Assembly (NCBI RefSeq): GCF_902729425.1 | Contig: NZ_CACVCH010000061.1 | Location: forward strand, 1 to 42,518 | Origin: Magnetospirillum sp. SS-4 | Lineage (GTDB): Bacteria > Pseudomonadota > Alphaproteobacteria > Rhodospirillales > Magnetospirillaceae | DNA length: 42,518 nt | Direction of reading: 5' to 3' | Shown here: one piece after another, positions 1 through 7,223 of the stretch | How the letters are laid out: each line of letters begins with the position of its first letter | Position numbering within the stretch: the first letter of the stretch is position 1 | The notes under the pieces: model-generated | Databases searched by the model: none | What the model was told of the DNA's origin: nothing | The model's input: only the letters and a program-made list of their open reading frames with translations | Position numbers and translations under genes: made by a program

Positions 1-393
1 GCGGGTGCCGGTAATGGCGCGAGCCACCGCCGACAGCGACTGGTAGGGGCGCCCCTGGTATTCGAAGCCGTCCTCGCGCACGGTGACGCAATGCTCGACA
101 CCCTTCCATTCGCGCACCAGCCTTGTGCCTGCGATGGGGCGGTCCAACTCCTTCTTGCGACGGCCCTTGGTGGTGTCGAAATCCTCGGCCATGTTTTCCA
201 GGCGGGCGATGGTGGTGACCGCCAGCCCGCCATAGGCCAGTTCCTGAAGGCGGTAGGCCAGGCGGCTTTCCAGGAAGGTGCGGTTGTAGGGCGGCGCCTC
301 GGCCTCGAACAGGTCGCGCCACAGCGTCTTCAGGTCGGGGATTGGTGCGATCTTCAGGGCGGCAAGGCGGGCCAGCAGGGGTTCCTCGGTCAT
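1..393 (-). CDS. DUF2924 domain protein, 3' end outside window
   Basis: The minus-strand frame stays open from the ATG at 393 to the window edge (131 codons). The protein begins MTEEPLLARLAALKIAP and contains LESRLAYRLQELAYGGL and GTRLVREWKG...VREDGFEYQGRPYQSLSAVARAITGT. The last part is the hallmark of the DUF2924 family, small proteins of unknown function found in prophage-like and integrative regions of Alphaproteobacteria. A GGAGG ribosome binding site lies just before the ATG. The start overlaps the stop of the upstream small gene in an ATGA arrangement, so the two are probably translationally coupled. In related genomes a site-specific recombinase often lies next to this gene; here that position would be outside the window to the left (inference). 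Confidence 0.8.
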   Translation of the reverse strand, partial: MTEEPLLARLAALKIAPIPDLKTLWRDLFEAEAPPYNRTFLESRLAYRLQELAYGGLAVTTIARLENMAEDFDTTKGRRKKELDRPIAGTRLVREWKGVEHCVTVREDGFEYQGRPYQSLSAVARAITGTR

Positions 394-560
394 GATTTCC
401 TCCGTCGGTTGACGGGGACATGACCGCTCTGGCGGGCCGTGAAGTCGACGGAACTCTCTCCGCGGTCAGCAGATAGACGACTGGACTTCCGCGCCTTCAG
501 CCGGATCAGGCCAGTGGCCAGGATGTCGGCGACCTCGTCGAGGCGCTCAGGCTGGGTCAT
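390..560 (-). CDS. Small protein coupled to DUF2924
   Basis: This is a 56-residue protein starting MTQPERLDEVADILATGLIRL, with a basic C-terminal tail ending NRRRKS. From memory, similar short proteins with a RLDEVA.ILA.GLIRL core and a GHVP/GHAP motif near the C terminus sit directly before DUF2924 genes in many alphaproteobacterial accessory regions; no function is known to me. The stop overlaps the DUF2924 start by four bases. I prefer the internal ATG at 560 to the upstream in-frame ATG at 587 because the conserved-looking part begins there, but neither has a strong ribosome binding site, so the start is uncertain. Confidence 0.6.
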   Translation of the reverse strand: MTQPERLDEVADILATGLIRLKARKSSRLSADRGESSVDFTARQSGHVPVNRRRKS

Positions 561-783
561 GCGATCGGGATGAAGGGCGTTGTGCATTGGAATGTCATCG
601 GCCTGTCTCGGGTGGCGCGAGGCTATGGACGTGCCCTATCCACCGATACGTCTAAACCGGTGATCCCACTGGAATGGGCAAGGAGGTGAACCGTTCCACC
701 CAAGAGCCCAGGAGAGGACTTTCTCCGCTTGATAGATGCCACCGACAGAGCGATGGATGGCTTCGCCAGCAACGGAGGAAGCC

Positions 784-1005
784 ATGATGAAGCACATCGA
801 CAGCGCCAAGGTTATCGACGCCCTTTTTGCCAGGAAGGCCGAATTCGATGCCATGCTGGCCCGGCTTCAGGAATTGAGCGCCGACCACTTCAACTGGTCA
901 CCGGACGAGATCACCTGGGGCCATGTCGGCACCCTGGCCCATTACGCCGAGATGTTGAAGCGGATCTCCGACAGCGCCTTCCACGAGGGCGAGTTCGCCG
1001 AGTAG
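784..1005 (+). CDS. Small conserved hypothetical protein
   Basis: This is a 73-residue acidic protein beginning MMKHIDSAKVIDALFARKAEFD and ending HEGEFAE. A clear GGAGG lies about six bases before the ATG at 784, which decides the start over the in-frame ATG at 736. It looks fully alpha-helical, with no membrane segment or signal peptide. Short proteins with this pattern commonly accompany DUF3489 genes in accessory DNA, as here (the DUF3489 gene starts 100 bases downstream). No function can be assigned. Confidence 0.65.
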   Translation: MMKHIDSAKVIDALFARKAEFDAMLARLQELSADHFNWSPDEITWGHVGTLAHYAEMLKRISDSAFHEGEFAE

Positions 1006-1104
1006 CCGATCAGCTCCGTACCACCCCGTCCGGCGTCACGCTGGCGGGGTTTGGGGTGGTGCAGGCGCGGGACGGTCCCGCGTCGCATCCCGGAGGGAAC
1101 CACC

Positions 1105-1668
1105 ATGTCGTTGTCCGATACCCAAGCCGTCATTCTGTCCACCGCCTGCGCCCGCGAAGGCGGCTTCCTGCTGCCGATCACCGCCGCCTTGAAGGGGGGC
1201 GCGGTGAAGATGGTGCTGACCAGCCTGATCAAGAAGGAACTGGCCGAGGAAATCCCTGCCGAACCCGGCGCCCCGGTCTGGCGCGAGGATGAGGACGGCC
1301 CCCCGCTCACCCTGCGGGCCACACCCACCGCTTACGAGGCATTGGGCATGGATGCCGACGCGGGGGCGGAGACGGTTCCGGAAGTGGTGTCGGCGGCGGA
1401 CATGGCGGACCAGCCGGAAACCCCGCCCTCGGAAGCCCTGGGCGCGAACAGGCCGCGCAAGCCCCGCGAGGGCACCAAACAGGAGGCCCTGATCGCCATG
1501 CTGAAGCGGCCCGAGGGGGCCAGCATTGCTGAGATCATGGCGGAGACCGGATGGTTGGCGCACAGCATCCGGGGCTTTATCGCAGGCACGGTGAAGAAGA
1601 AACTGGGCCTGACGGTCACCAGCGAGAAACATGAAGCCAGAGGCCGCACCTACCGGCTGGTTGGTTGA
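1105..1668 (+). CDS. DUF3489 domain protein
   Basis: The 187-residue protein has three parts. The N-terminal half (MSLSDTQAVILSTACAREGG, then LPITAALKGGAVKMVLTSLIKKELAEE) resembles a winged-helix-like module. A Pro/Glu/Ala-rich linker covers roughly residues 65-125. The C-terminal domain (KQEALIAMLKRPEGASIAEIMAETGW, then SIRGFIAGTVKKKLGL) is the typical DUF3489 helix-turn-helix-like fold. GGAGGG lies seven bases before the ATG at 1105, favouring it over the in-frame start at 1051. The family is common in alphaproteobacterial integrated elements and may bind DNA, but no biochemical role is established to my knowledge. Confidence 0.8.
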   Translation: MSLSDTQAVILSTACAREGGFLLPITAALKGGAVKMVLTSLIKKELAEEIPAEPGAPVWREDEDGPPLTLRATPTAYEALGMDADAGAETVPEVVSAADMADQPETPPSEALGANRPRKPREGTKQEALIAMLKRPEGASIAEIMAETGWLAHSIRGFIAGTVKKKLGLTVTSEKHEARGRTYRLVG

Positions 1669-1678
1669 GGACCGGCCC

Positions 1679-1876
1679 ATGCCCCGCTATCGCGTCATCA
1701 TCACCCGCGACGTCACCGAAAGCACATTGGTCGAGGTCGAAGCGGAAACGCCCGAACTGGCTGAAGCGGCAGCATTCGACACGCTGTACGCCAGCGCCGA
1801 TACCGAGTGGGAACTCGACGAGGGGTCCTGGAACAGGGGCGATTCCCACGTCACCGATATGGATGAACTGCCCTGA
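1679..1876 (+). CDS. Small acidic hypothetical protein, DpnD/PcfM-like
   Basis: A 65-residue acidic protein starts 11 bases after the DUF3489 gene, so the two are probably co-transcribed. It reads MPRYRVIITRDVTESTLVEVEAETPE at first, a beta-strand then helix pattern like the short DpnD/PcfM family (a VxITxxxxxxVEVEAxxxxEA core). The match is by eye only. A GAGG sequence about ten bases upstream supports the ATG at 1679 over the in-frame ATG at 1631. No function can be assigned. Confidence 0.6.
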   Translation: MPRYRVIITRDVTESTLVEVEAETPELAEAAAFDTLYASADTEWELDEGSWNRGDSHVTDMDELP

Positions 1877-1905
1877 TGGCGCTTGACCTCGGTCGGAACC
1901 ATCAG
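1873..1905. repeat. Imperfect-loop inverted repeat after small gene
   Basis: CTGATGG (1873-1879) and CCATCAG (1899-1905) form a 7-bp stem around the stop codon of the small plus-strand gene. There is no following T run, so it is a weak candidate terminator. It also overlaps the HU-like remnant. Confidence 0.25.
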
Positions 1906-1973
1906 AGCGCCTTCTTCAGCGCCGCCGTTGCGCTGAACTTGATGGTGGTCGAGGCGATAATTTCGATGGCGGC
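1902..1973 (-). pseudogene. Possible HU-family C-terminal remnant
   Basis: One minus-strand frame reads AAIEIIASTTIKFSA then TAALKKAL and a stop. This resembles the C-terminal arm and last helix of HU/IHF-type histone-like proteins (I.I.AS...KFSA...LK.AL). A TGA stops the frame just upstream at 1974-1976 and no N-terminal part is visible, so this would be a degraded fragment. The call rests on about 23 residues judged by eye, so chance similarity cannot be excluded. Confidence 0.3.
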
Positions 1974-2004
1974 TCACCATGGTCCTCGTCCGTGTCGAAT
2001 GGGA

Positions 2005-2463
2005 TCAGTGGAGTGGGTCGGCGGCGCTCATCATGCCGGTGAGCAAGGGATGGATGTTGTCCGCGAACGGATTGACCACGGTCACCCCGCGCCAGGTAAA
2101 TCCTTCGTGCAAATCCTCGGTCAGCAGCAGACGGCATCCGGCCTCGGCGGCGACGGCCAGGATCAGTGCATCCCAGAACGACAGCCGGTGATCGGCCACC
2201 AGGTCCAGCGCCGACAGCAGGGCGGAAGACGATGTATCCCGACAGATCAGAGCATCCATCCACGACAAGATGGCATCCCGCGCGGCCTCGGGCGTGCGGC
2301 TGGCCTTGACCGTCAGCACACGATGCAGTTCTCCAAGAACCTGCACCGGAACCAGCGCCATGCCCGATGGCAGGGCCGCGATGATCTCCAAGGCGCGAGC
2401 CTGGCGGCGGGCATCGTTGACGCCCTCGGCATAGGCCAGGACGTTGGTGTCGAGCGCCAGCAT
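2005..2463 (-). CDS. PIN-domain toxin (VapC-like ribonuclease)
   Basis: This 152-residue protein is a complete PIN domain. MLALDTNVLAYAEG gives the first acidic residue (D5), VLGELHRVL the conserved Glu near residue 44, and SFWDALILAVAAEAG plus LLLTEDLHEGF the remaining acidic residues that bind metal. PIN toxins of type II systems cleave RNA. The gene starts four bases after the stop of the Phd-type antitoxin gene and has a GAGGG ribosome binding site, so the two form a standard antitoxin-toxin operon. Length and catalytic residues look intact. Confidence 0.9.
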   Translation of the reverse strand: MLALDTNVLAYAEGVNDARRQARALEIIAALPSGMALVPVQVLGELHRVLTVKASRTPEAARDAILSWMDALICRDTSSSALLSALDLVADHRLSFWDALILAVAAEAGCRLLLTEDLHEGFTWRGVTVVNPFADNIHPLLTGMMSAADPLH

Positions 2464-2467
2464 GGGA

Positions 2468-2704
2468 TCAGCCCTCGTACAACTCGTAACGGGTCCAGGT
2501 GGCCCCGATGGCAGGCTGTTCGCGCAGGCGCATCAACAGCGCAGCTCGAGCGCTGTCCCGTCCCGGCAGGTCGGCTTCGCCCACGGGCGATATCCGCGCC
2601 ACCGGCTTGCCGCGCGATGTAACCACGATGGTCTCGCCTTCGCTCACGTCGCGAAGAAGCTTCGAAAACTCGCGATTGGCATCGGCGGCGGGAATGGTGC
2701 GCAT
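2468..2704 (-). CDS. Phd/YefM-type antitoxin
   Basis: The predicted 78-residue protein starts MRTIPAADANREFSKLLRDV and contains EGETIVVTSRGKPVARI, the usual Phd/YefM DNA-binding fold. Its C-terminal tail should wrap the PIN toxin encoded next. GGAG six bases before the ATG at 2704 favours this start; in-frame ATGs at 2716 and 2740 would add an atypical leader, and the latter lies inside the operator palindrome. It is expected to neutralise the toxin and to repress the operon through the palindrome at 2726-2744. Confidence 0.85.
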   Translation of the reverse strand: MRTIPAADANREFSKLLRDVSEGETIVVTSRGKPVARISPVGEADLPGRDSARAALLMRLREQPAIGATWTRYELYEG

Positions 2705-2725
2705 CGAGTTCTCCATGGCGGAAGA

Positions 2726-2744
2726 TGTAGTGATAAACACTACA
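2726..2744. promoter_or_regulatory. Palindromic operator of the toxin-antitoxin operon
   Basis: TGTAGTG (2726-2732) and CACTACA (2738-2744) are perfect inverted arms around ATAAA, 22 bases upstream of the antitoxin start. Phd/YefM antitoxins bind TGTA...TACA-type palindromes in their own promoters, so this is the likely autoregulatory site. Binding itself is inferred. Confidence 0.7.
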
Positions 2745-3080
2745 TGGCGGCCGATGGCCCTGCAACCTTTCTTCGAGACGAGGTGGTACAGGCCGGGCGG
2801 CGCCTACCCATTCGGGCAGTTACCACAAAACCACCCATTCGGGGGGTTTTTGGGTAGTTTCCAGCGGGTGGTTACCACCATGGTTTCCACCCCGGCTACC
2901 ACCCTCAACACCTCATAAATCCTGATGTTTCCGGTGGCCATGGTGGTAACTGGAAACCTGGGTGGTAACCCAGATTTTTTGCCTGTCGCTAGCGATATTC
3001 GGCGCTGTTGCCCCCCGTATAGCAAAAGTGCCAGGGAGGACCCAAAAGCGTCACGAGCACTACTTTTGGTGGGCGATGCG
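2745..3080. other. Gene-free stretch with repeats between toxin-antitoxin operon and primase
   Basis: No convincing gene lies in these 336 bases. The stretch holds the repeat cluster at 2806-2970 and, to its right, an unremarkable region next to the 3' end of the primase gene. A 96-codon minus-strand frame at 2804-3094 runs through the repeats and has no ribosome binding site, so I do not call it. Confidence 0.6.
2806..2970. repeat. Cluster of GGTTACCACC-type repeats, iteron-like
   Basis: A GTTACCACC-like core recurs in both orientations: TTACCACA near 2820, GGTGGTTACCACC at 2867-2879, CTACCACC near 2896, TGGTGGTAAC at 2941-2950 and GGTGGTAACC at 2961-2970. GTTACCACCATGG (2871-2883) and CCATGGTGGTAAC (2938-2950) form a perfect 13-bp inverted repeat. 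ACCCATTCGGG also occurs twice (about 2807 and 2833). The layout beside a replication primase/helicase gene suggests an iteron-type replication or partition site (inference). Confidence 0.55.
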
Positions 3081-6000
3081 TTATTCTTCCACATCCCATC
3101 GGACCAGAGGCCCGAGGCGCTGTTCCAGCCACGCCTTCGGGTCTTTGATCATATCCAGATCGAACATTGCCCGTCGGGGCTTCTGCCCGGCACCGGCGGG
3201 CTGGTAGGTCGCTGTGACCGAGGACCGTAACATCTCGCTATTAGAGATATTCCTATAATAGCAGTTTGTTACCCTCCTCCAGCGGTCCTGCTTCGCTGCC
3301 TCGGGTGTCGGCCACAGATCGGGAAAGCACCGCGCCCGGTCGGCGGCGTTGTCCAGCATCACCCCATGGGTGGCCATGATATCGGTGCGGCCGGGGCGGG
3401 CCTCGTCCCAGGACAGCACCGTGTCGATGGTGACCGGCAGAACCACGTCGGTCAGTAAGTCCACCTCCAGCGGCGTCTCGGAGGTCCGGTTGACACCGCG
3501 TCCACGACCGATGGCCTGGATCAGTTCCGCCTCGCAGATGCTCCACCGAATGGCCTCGGCCAGAGGATCGGCATGATGATCGCCCGGCAGGATTTGGGTG
3601 CCGCCATCGGCCAAACGGATCGCCCGTTTGCTTTCGCCATACCACCAGGACCGCCCGCCAGCCGCTTCGACGGGGCGATTGGTCATGGCTCGGGCCAGAT
3701 GCTCCACCGCCGCCGGACTCGGCAGCGTGCGTCCCAGGATCAGCATGCCGGCCACCCCACCCCAGCGGTCAAGGCCGCTCAGCGCATTGAAATGGACCAC
3801 ATCTACATTGGCAGGCAGACCGCTGGTCCGCAGATGGTCGAGCGTGTCCTTCTGGCCGATCACCAGAAGATCGGGACCATCCCTGCCACGGCCACGCAGG
3901 GCGGCGGCGCGCAGGGCGATGATGGCGGCGATATCACGCCGATGAGTCTCGGCCGCAGCCCGGTCGCGGTCGCGCGCTGCTTCCGGCGGGCACAGCGCCT
4001 TGGCCGAGGTCGGAGCGTCCAGAACCTGCCGGACGATAACATGGGGCTGCCGCGCCAGGACCGGCGGGGCGAAGACCATGTCCGGCAGATAGGGGCGGAC
4101 CAATTCCTCACTCAGGGTGGCGTCGAGATGCAGCACCGGCACTCCGTCGGCCCATCCTTCCCGCAATGGCGCCCGCCAGGCAAGGCGCAACGACCGCACG
4201 CTGCCCGATTTGGTCTGGTCATCGAACAGCGTCACCCCGGCGGCATCGTGGTCTCCGTCGAGGGCATCGGCCAGCAGGGTCCACAGCGCGGCCGCTCGCC
4301 CAGGTGGCGCCCATGGTTCGTCCGCAGGTGGCAGCACCTTGTGGATGCGGTCCATCCGCTGGCCCGCATTCATGCCCGGCAGCAGGCCGGGATTGCGCAG
4401 ACGCCGCCGCTCCAGCCCGGAGGCAATCCGGCACGTTTTGGCGCTCAGGCCGCTGGCGCGAAGCGCGGCAACGGTAATCATGCCCTTGTCGTGGGTGGTG
4501 AGCATGCAATGCAATTTCCGCCGGGCCTCGACCAGATCGGCGGTGACATCCCAGTCGGGCCTGTTCAGGACATCGTAGCACAGCACCCCGGCGGGACTGA
4601 GGCCATCCAGCGACAGCACCGCCCGCCCGTCGATGCCGCGCAATCCGGCCTGCCAGAACGCCTCGTCGATCACCAGTAGGCGGGCGGTGCCGATGGCGGC
4701 GGGCTTCTGGTGGAACAGGCTGTCATGGGCGCACAGGATGACGCTCGCCGCCTGGGCCTCGGCCTTCTGCCGCTGGTAGCCACAGACATGGTAATGGGGG
4801 CAGATGTGGAGCGTTCCCTTCCGCTTGAGCTTGCACACGGCCTGCTCGACCGGTTGCTCCACCTCCAGCGCGTCGAACTGGGCAGCCGGGTCCAGGCACA
4901 TCAGGCGTTCGGGATCGTCCGGCGTTGGATCAGGCGCGGTACGGCCCCGCCACACCATGGCTGCCACCCCGAGAGCGGCGAAGGCCGCCACCTGCTCACA
5001 TCCCAGATCATGGCGGGGCAGCGCGATGACGATCTTGCCTCCGCCGGGCAGGCCGTCCACCAGTACAGAGGTGATGGCCCGACGGGCCACCGAGGTCTTG
5101 CCCAGGCCGACATCCACCGGCAGTGCCAACTGGGGCGGCGGGTTGAGATCGATGCCGACACCCTGCCAGCAGGTGACCACTTCGGCCATGAAGACGTTGA
5201 TCCGCTCCTCCAATGCCGCCCGAGCCTCGGCGACCGACAGGGTGGGAGCCGGATAGGCCGGGGCCGGAGTGGATGGAGCAGTCGCGGCGGCAATGCGGTG
5301 CCGGACCTCGTCCGCGCCGAGGCCAAGCGCCAGGTCGTTGAAATCCCCCGGCAGCGGCGGAACGGCCAGCCGCCCGCCCACCGCCTCGGCGGCATGTGTC
5401 GCGGCGGCCAGGCCGGGATTGGCATCCCGGTCGGGCTTGAGGTCGTTGTCGGCGGCGACGATGATGTCGAGAGCGGGGTAACGCTGCCGAATCCGTGTCG
5501 CCACCGGCCGTAGATTTCCGGCATCCATGGCGGCGACGATCGGCAGCCCTGTGGCGTCATGGATCGAGGCGCCGGTGACCCAGCCTTCGCAGATCACCAC
5601 CCTGGGGGCCGTGCCCAGCGGCGGGCCGATGCGGGCGAAATGTCCGGCCTTGGCTCCGCCCTTGAGGAAGCGTTTGGTGCCGTCGCCGTCGATCCATTGG
5701 ATGGTGTGGATCGTCTCATCCAGGTCGATCAGCGGGATGACCAGACGCCCGGCGGAATCCTGACGCAGGTCGTGCGGGGCGACGCCCTTGCGACGCAGAT
5801 AGGGATGGTCCGCCGCCACCGGGGCGGCCATGTCCCAGAGGGTCCGGGCGGCAATGCGGGCGCGGGAATGTCGGGCATCGTCAGCGGCCGGTTCGGGGTC
5901 CTTCCTCCTGGGGGGCGATGGAGCCGTCCGCTCCAGTCCCAGCCACCGCCGCGCCCAATCCGCCGCCGCCTGCCAGTCGTCGCCACGTTCTCGCTGGATC

Positions 6001-6185
6001 AGCTCCACGGGGCCGCCGCCAGTCCCGGCTTCATGGTCGAACCACTGTCCGGCCCGTTGTCCCGCCACCACCGCCGACAGACTGCCGCGCCGGTTCCAGC
6101 GCCATTCGCCGCCCATGCGGCTGACGGGTTTTCCCAGCAGATTGAGCAGTAGGTCCGGCCAGCGCTCGTGCAAGCCCGCCCGCAC
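3081..6185 (-). CDS. Toprim primase / SF2-like helicase fusion protein
   Basis: This protein of about 1034 residues looks like the replication protein of a mobile element. The N-terminal third resembles the phage/plasmid DUF7146-Toprim primase: LLNLLGKPVSRMGGEWRW, then PLIDLDETIHTIQWIDGDGTKRFL, then VVICEGWVTGASI with the Toprim Glu and IIVAADND with the metal-binding acidic pair. The second half has helicase motifs: LPVDVGLGKTSVARRAI as Walker A, LLVIDEAFWQAG as a Walker B/DEAx box, and ELIQAIGRGRGVNR as motif VI. A Cys/His cluster (ICPHYHVCGY) between them could bind metal. The GTG at 6185 is tentative: it has no clear ribosome binding site and the frame stays open about 100 bases upstream. 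An AT-rich patch near 3237-3263 encodes part of the C-terminal tail. Confidence 0.75.
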   Translation of the reverse strand: MRAGLHERWPDLLLNLLGKPVSRMGGEWRWNRRGSLSAVVAGQRAGQWFDHEAGTGGGPVELIQRERGDDWQAAADWARRWLGLERTAPSPPRRKDPEPAADDARHSRARIAARTLWDMAAPVAADHPYLRRKGVAPHDLRQDSAGRLVIPLIDLDETIHTIQWIDGDGTKRFLKGGAKAGHFARIGPPLGTAPRVVICEGWVTGASIHDATGLPIVAAMDAGNLRPVATRIRQRYPALDIIVAADNDLKPDRDANPGLAAATHAAEAVGGRLAVPPLPGDFNDLALGLGADEVRHRIAAATAPSTPAPAYPAPTLSVAEARAALEERINVFMAEVVTCWQGVGIDLNPPPQLALPVDVGLGKTSVARRAITSVLVDGLPGGGKIVIALPRHDLGCEQVAAFAALGVAAMVWRGRTAPDPTPDDPERLMCLDPAAQFDALEVEQPVEQAVCKLKRKGTLHICPHYHVCGYQRQKAEAQAASVILCAHDSLFHQKPAAIGTARLLVIDEAFWQAGLRGIDGRAVLSLDGLSPAGVLCYDVLNRPDWDVTADLVEARRKLHCMLTTHDKGMITVAALRASGLSAKTCRIASGLERRRLRNPGLLPGMNAGQRMDRIHKVLPPADEPWAPPGRAAALWTLLADALDGDHDAAGVTLFDDQTKSGSVRSLRLAWRAPLREGWADGVPVLHLDATLSEELVRPYLPDMVFAPPVLARQPHVIVRQVLDAPTSAKALCPPEAARDRDRAAAETHRRDIAAIIALRAAALRGRGRDGPDLLVIGQKDTLDHLRTSGLPANVDVVHFNALSGLDRWGGVAGMLILGRTLPSPAAVEHLARAMTNRPVEAAGGRSWWYGESKRAIRLADGGTQILPGDHHADPLAEAIRWSICEAELIQAIGRGRGVNRTSETPLEVDLLTDVVLPVTIDTVLSWDEARPGRTDIMATHGVMLDNAADRARCFPDLWPTPEAAKQDRWRRVTNCYYRNISNSEMLRSSVTATYQPAGAGQKPRRAMFDLDMIKDPKAWLEQRLGPLVRWDVEE

Positions 6186-6349
6186 ATCGGTAAGGCTGCC
6201 GGTGTCGGGATGGTCTCGAACGGAGGGCGCGGGTTGGTGCGAAATCGGAATCCCCTGGGGCAGGAGACTCCGGAAAAAATCAGGTCGCTATCGATTGCGA
6301 AACGTCGGAACCGGTGAAGGCGGCGGGGGGCTTGGTGGGGTCAGAGGTT

Positions 6350-6985
6350 TCACCCACCCCCCATGCGCTTGGCGCCGCCCCGCTGCGACGACGGCATCCG
6401 CACCAGAGTCGCCATGGCGCTGGCCAGATTCTCGGACAATGGTTCGCCCTCGACCGTCTGCTGCAGGAACCAATCCACCAAATTGTCCTTCTTCGGCTGG
6501 GATTCCCCGGTGATCCGCCAGTGGGCGATGGCCCGGTCGAGCAGGTCGAGATAGGGCGTCCGGTATCCGCCCGGCTCGGCCGGTGCCGGGGGCTGATCCG
6601 GCCAGATGGCCAGGACCATGAAGCGGGCGACCCGGATGTCGATGAACTGCGTCTCGATGCCGGTCAGGGCCCCCAGGTGCCAGTTAATGTCGCCACCGCG
6701 CCAGTGCTCCACGGTGATGCCGGTATGGTGCCCGGAATGCAACTGCCACAGCGATCCCTGAGCCCAAGTCCCGTTGGGTCGGGTGGACAGGCGGCCGGTG
6801 GCGTGAAGGTCTCCGTCGCGCAAGGCGACCAGGATTTCATGCCGGGCTTCGTTGGTGCCGGCGGGAAGCTGGTCGCGCACCCAGGACGGTGCCGTGGGTT
6901 TCAGATGCGGCTCCAACAGCCCCCGGACGTGCTCCACTGCCTCGGCCAATGTCCATTGCGTCCGGTCCAGCCGTTCGATCAGCAT
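6350..6985 (-). CDS. Hypothetical protein, replication-element neighbour
   Basis: A 211-residue soluble protein starts MLIERLDRTQWTLAEAVEHVRG after a strong GGGAGG ribosome binding site. I do not recognise its fold. The N-terminal half carries HEILVALRDGDLHATGRLS, which reads like a small beta-rich module. The C-terminal part (YLDLLDRAIAHWRITGES, then NLVDWFLQQTVEGEPLSENLASAMATLVR) resembles helical tails of hypothetical proteins in accessory DNA. It lies upstream of the primase/helicase gene on the same strand, 164 bases away, and may be co-transcribed with it. The end is Gly-rich (KRMGGG). Confidence 0.6.
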   Translation of the reverse strand: MLIERLDRTQWTLAEAVEHVRGLLEPHLKPTAPSWVRDQLPAGTNEARHEILVALRDGDLHATGRLSTRPNGTWAQGSLWQLHSGHHTGITVEHWRGGDINWHLGALTGIETQFIDIRVARFMVLAIWPDQPPAPAEPGGYRTPYLDLLDRAIAHWRITGESQPKKDNLVDWFLQQTVEGEPLSENLASAMATLVRMPSSQRGGAKRMGGG

Positions 6986-7223
6986 GCCTCACCTCCCATT
7001 GCCATTATGGGAAACGTAAAACGAACGGATGGAAGGGTTCAACCTCCTTAGCGATGAAGGACGTGTACATTGATGCTAGGTGTGGCATGCCCGACGCAAA
7101 GCCACCACCGTCAGCAGGTGGGCAAACCAACTTCCGGAGCACAAACCAGCCCGCCTCGTCACATTGGCGATCGCCAACAAGGTCGCCCGGATCGTCTGGG
7201 CCATCATGACACGGAAAGAGCCC

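Noticed and set aside
636-888. Overlapping minus-strand frames of 72 and 78 codons
   Set aside because: They lie opposite the start of the small plus-strand gene at 784, which has a clear ribosome binding site; the frames share no recognisable motif.
2804-3094. 96-codon minus-strand frame through the repeat cluster
   Set aside because: It lacks a ribosome binding site, overlaps the primase end, and most of its C-terminal residues are simply the repeats translated. It could still be a short peptide, but I cannot support it.
3237-3262. GCTATTA/TAATAGC inverted repeat
   Set aside because: It is inside the primase coding region in an AT-rich patch; the 7-bp arms have a 12-base loop and no supporting context such as an attachment site.
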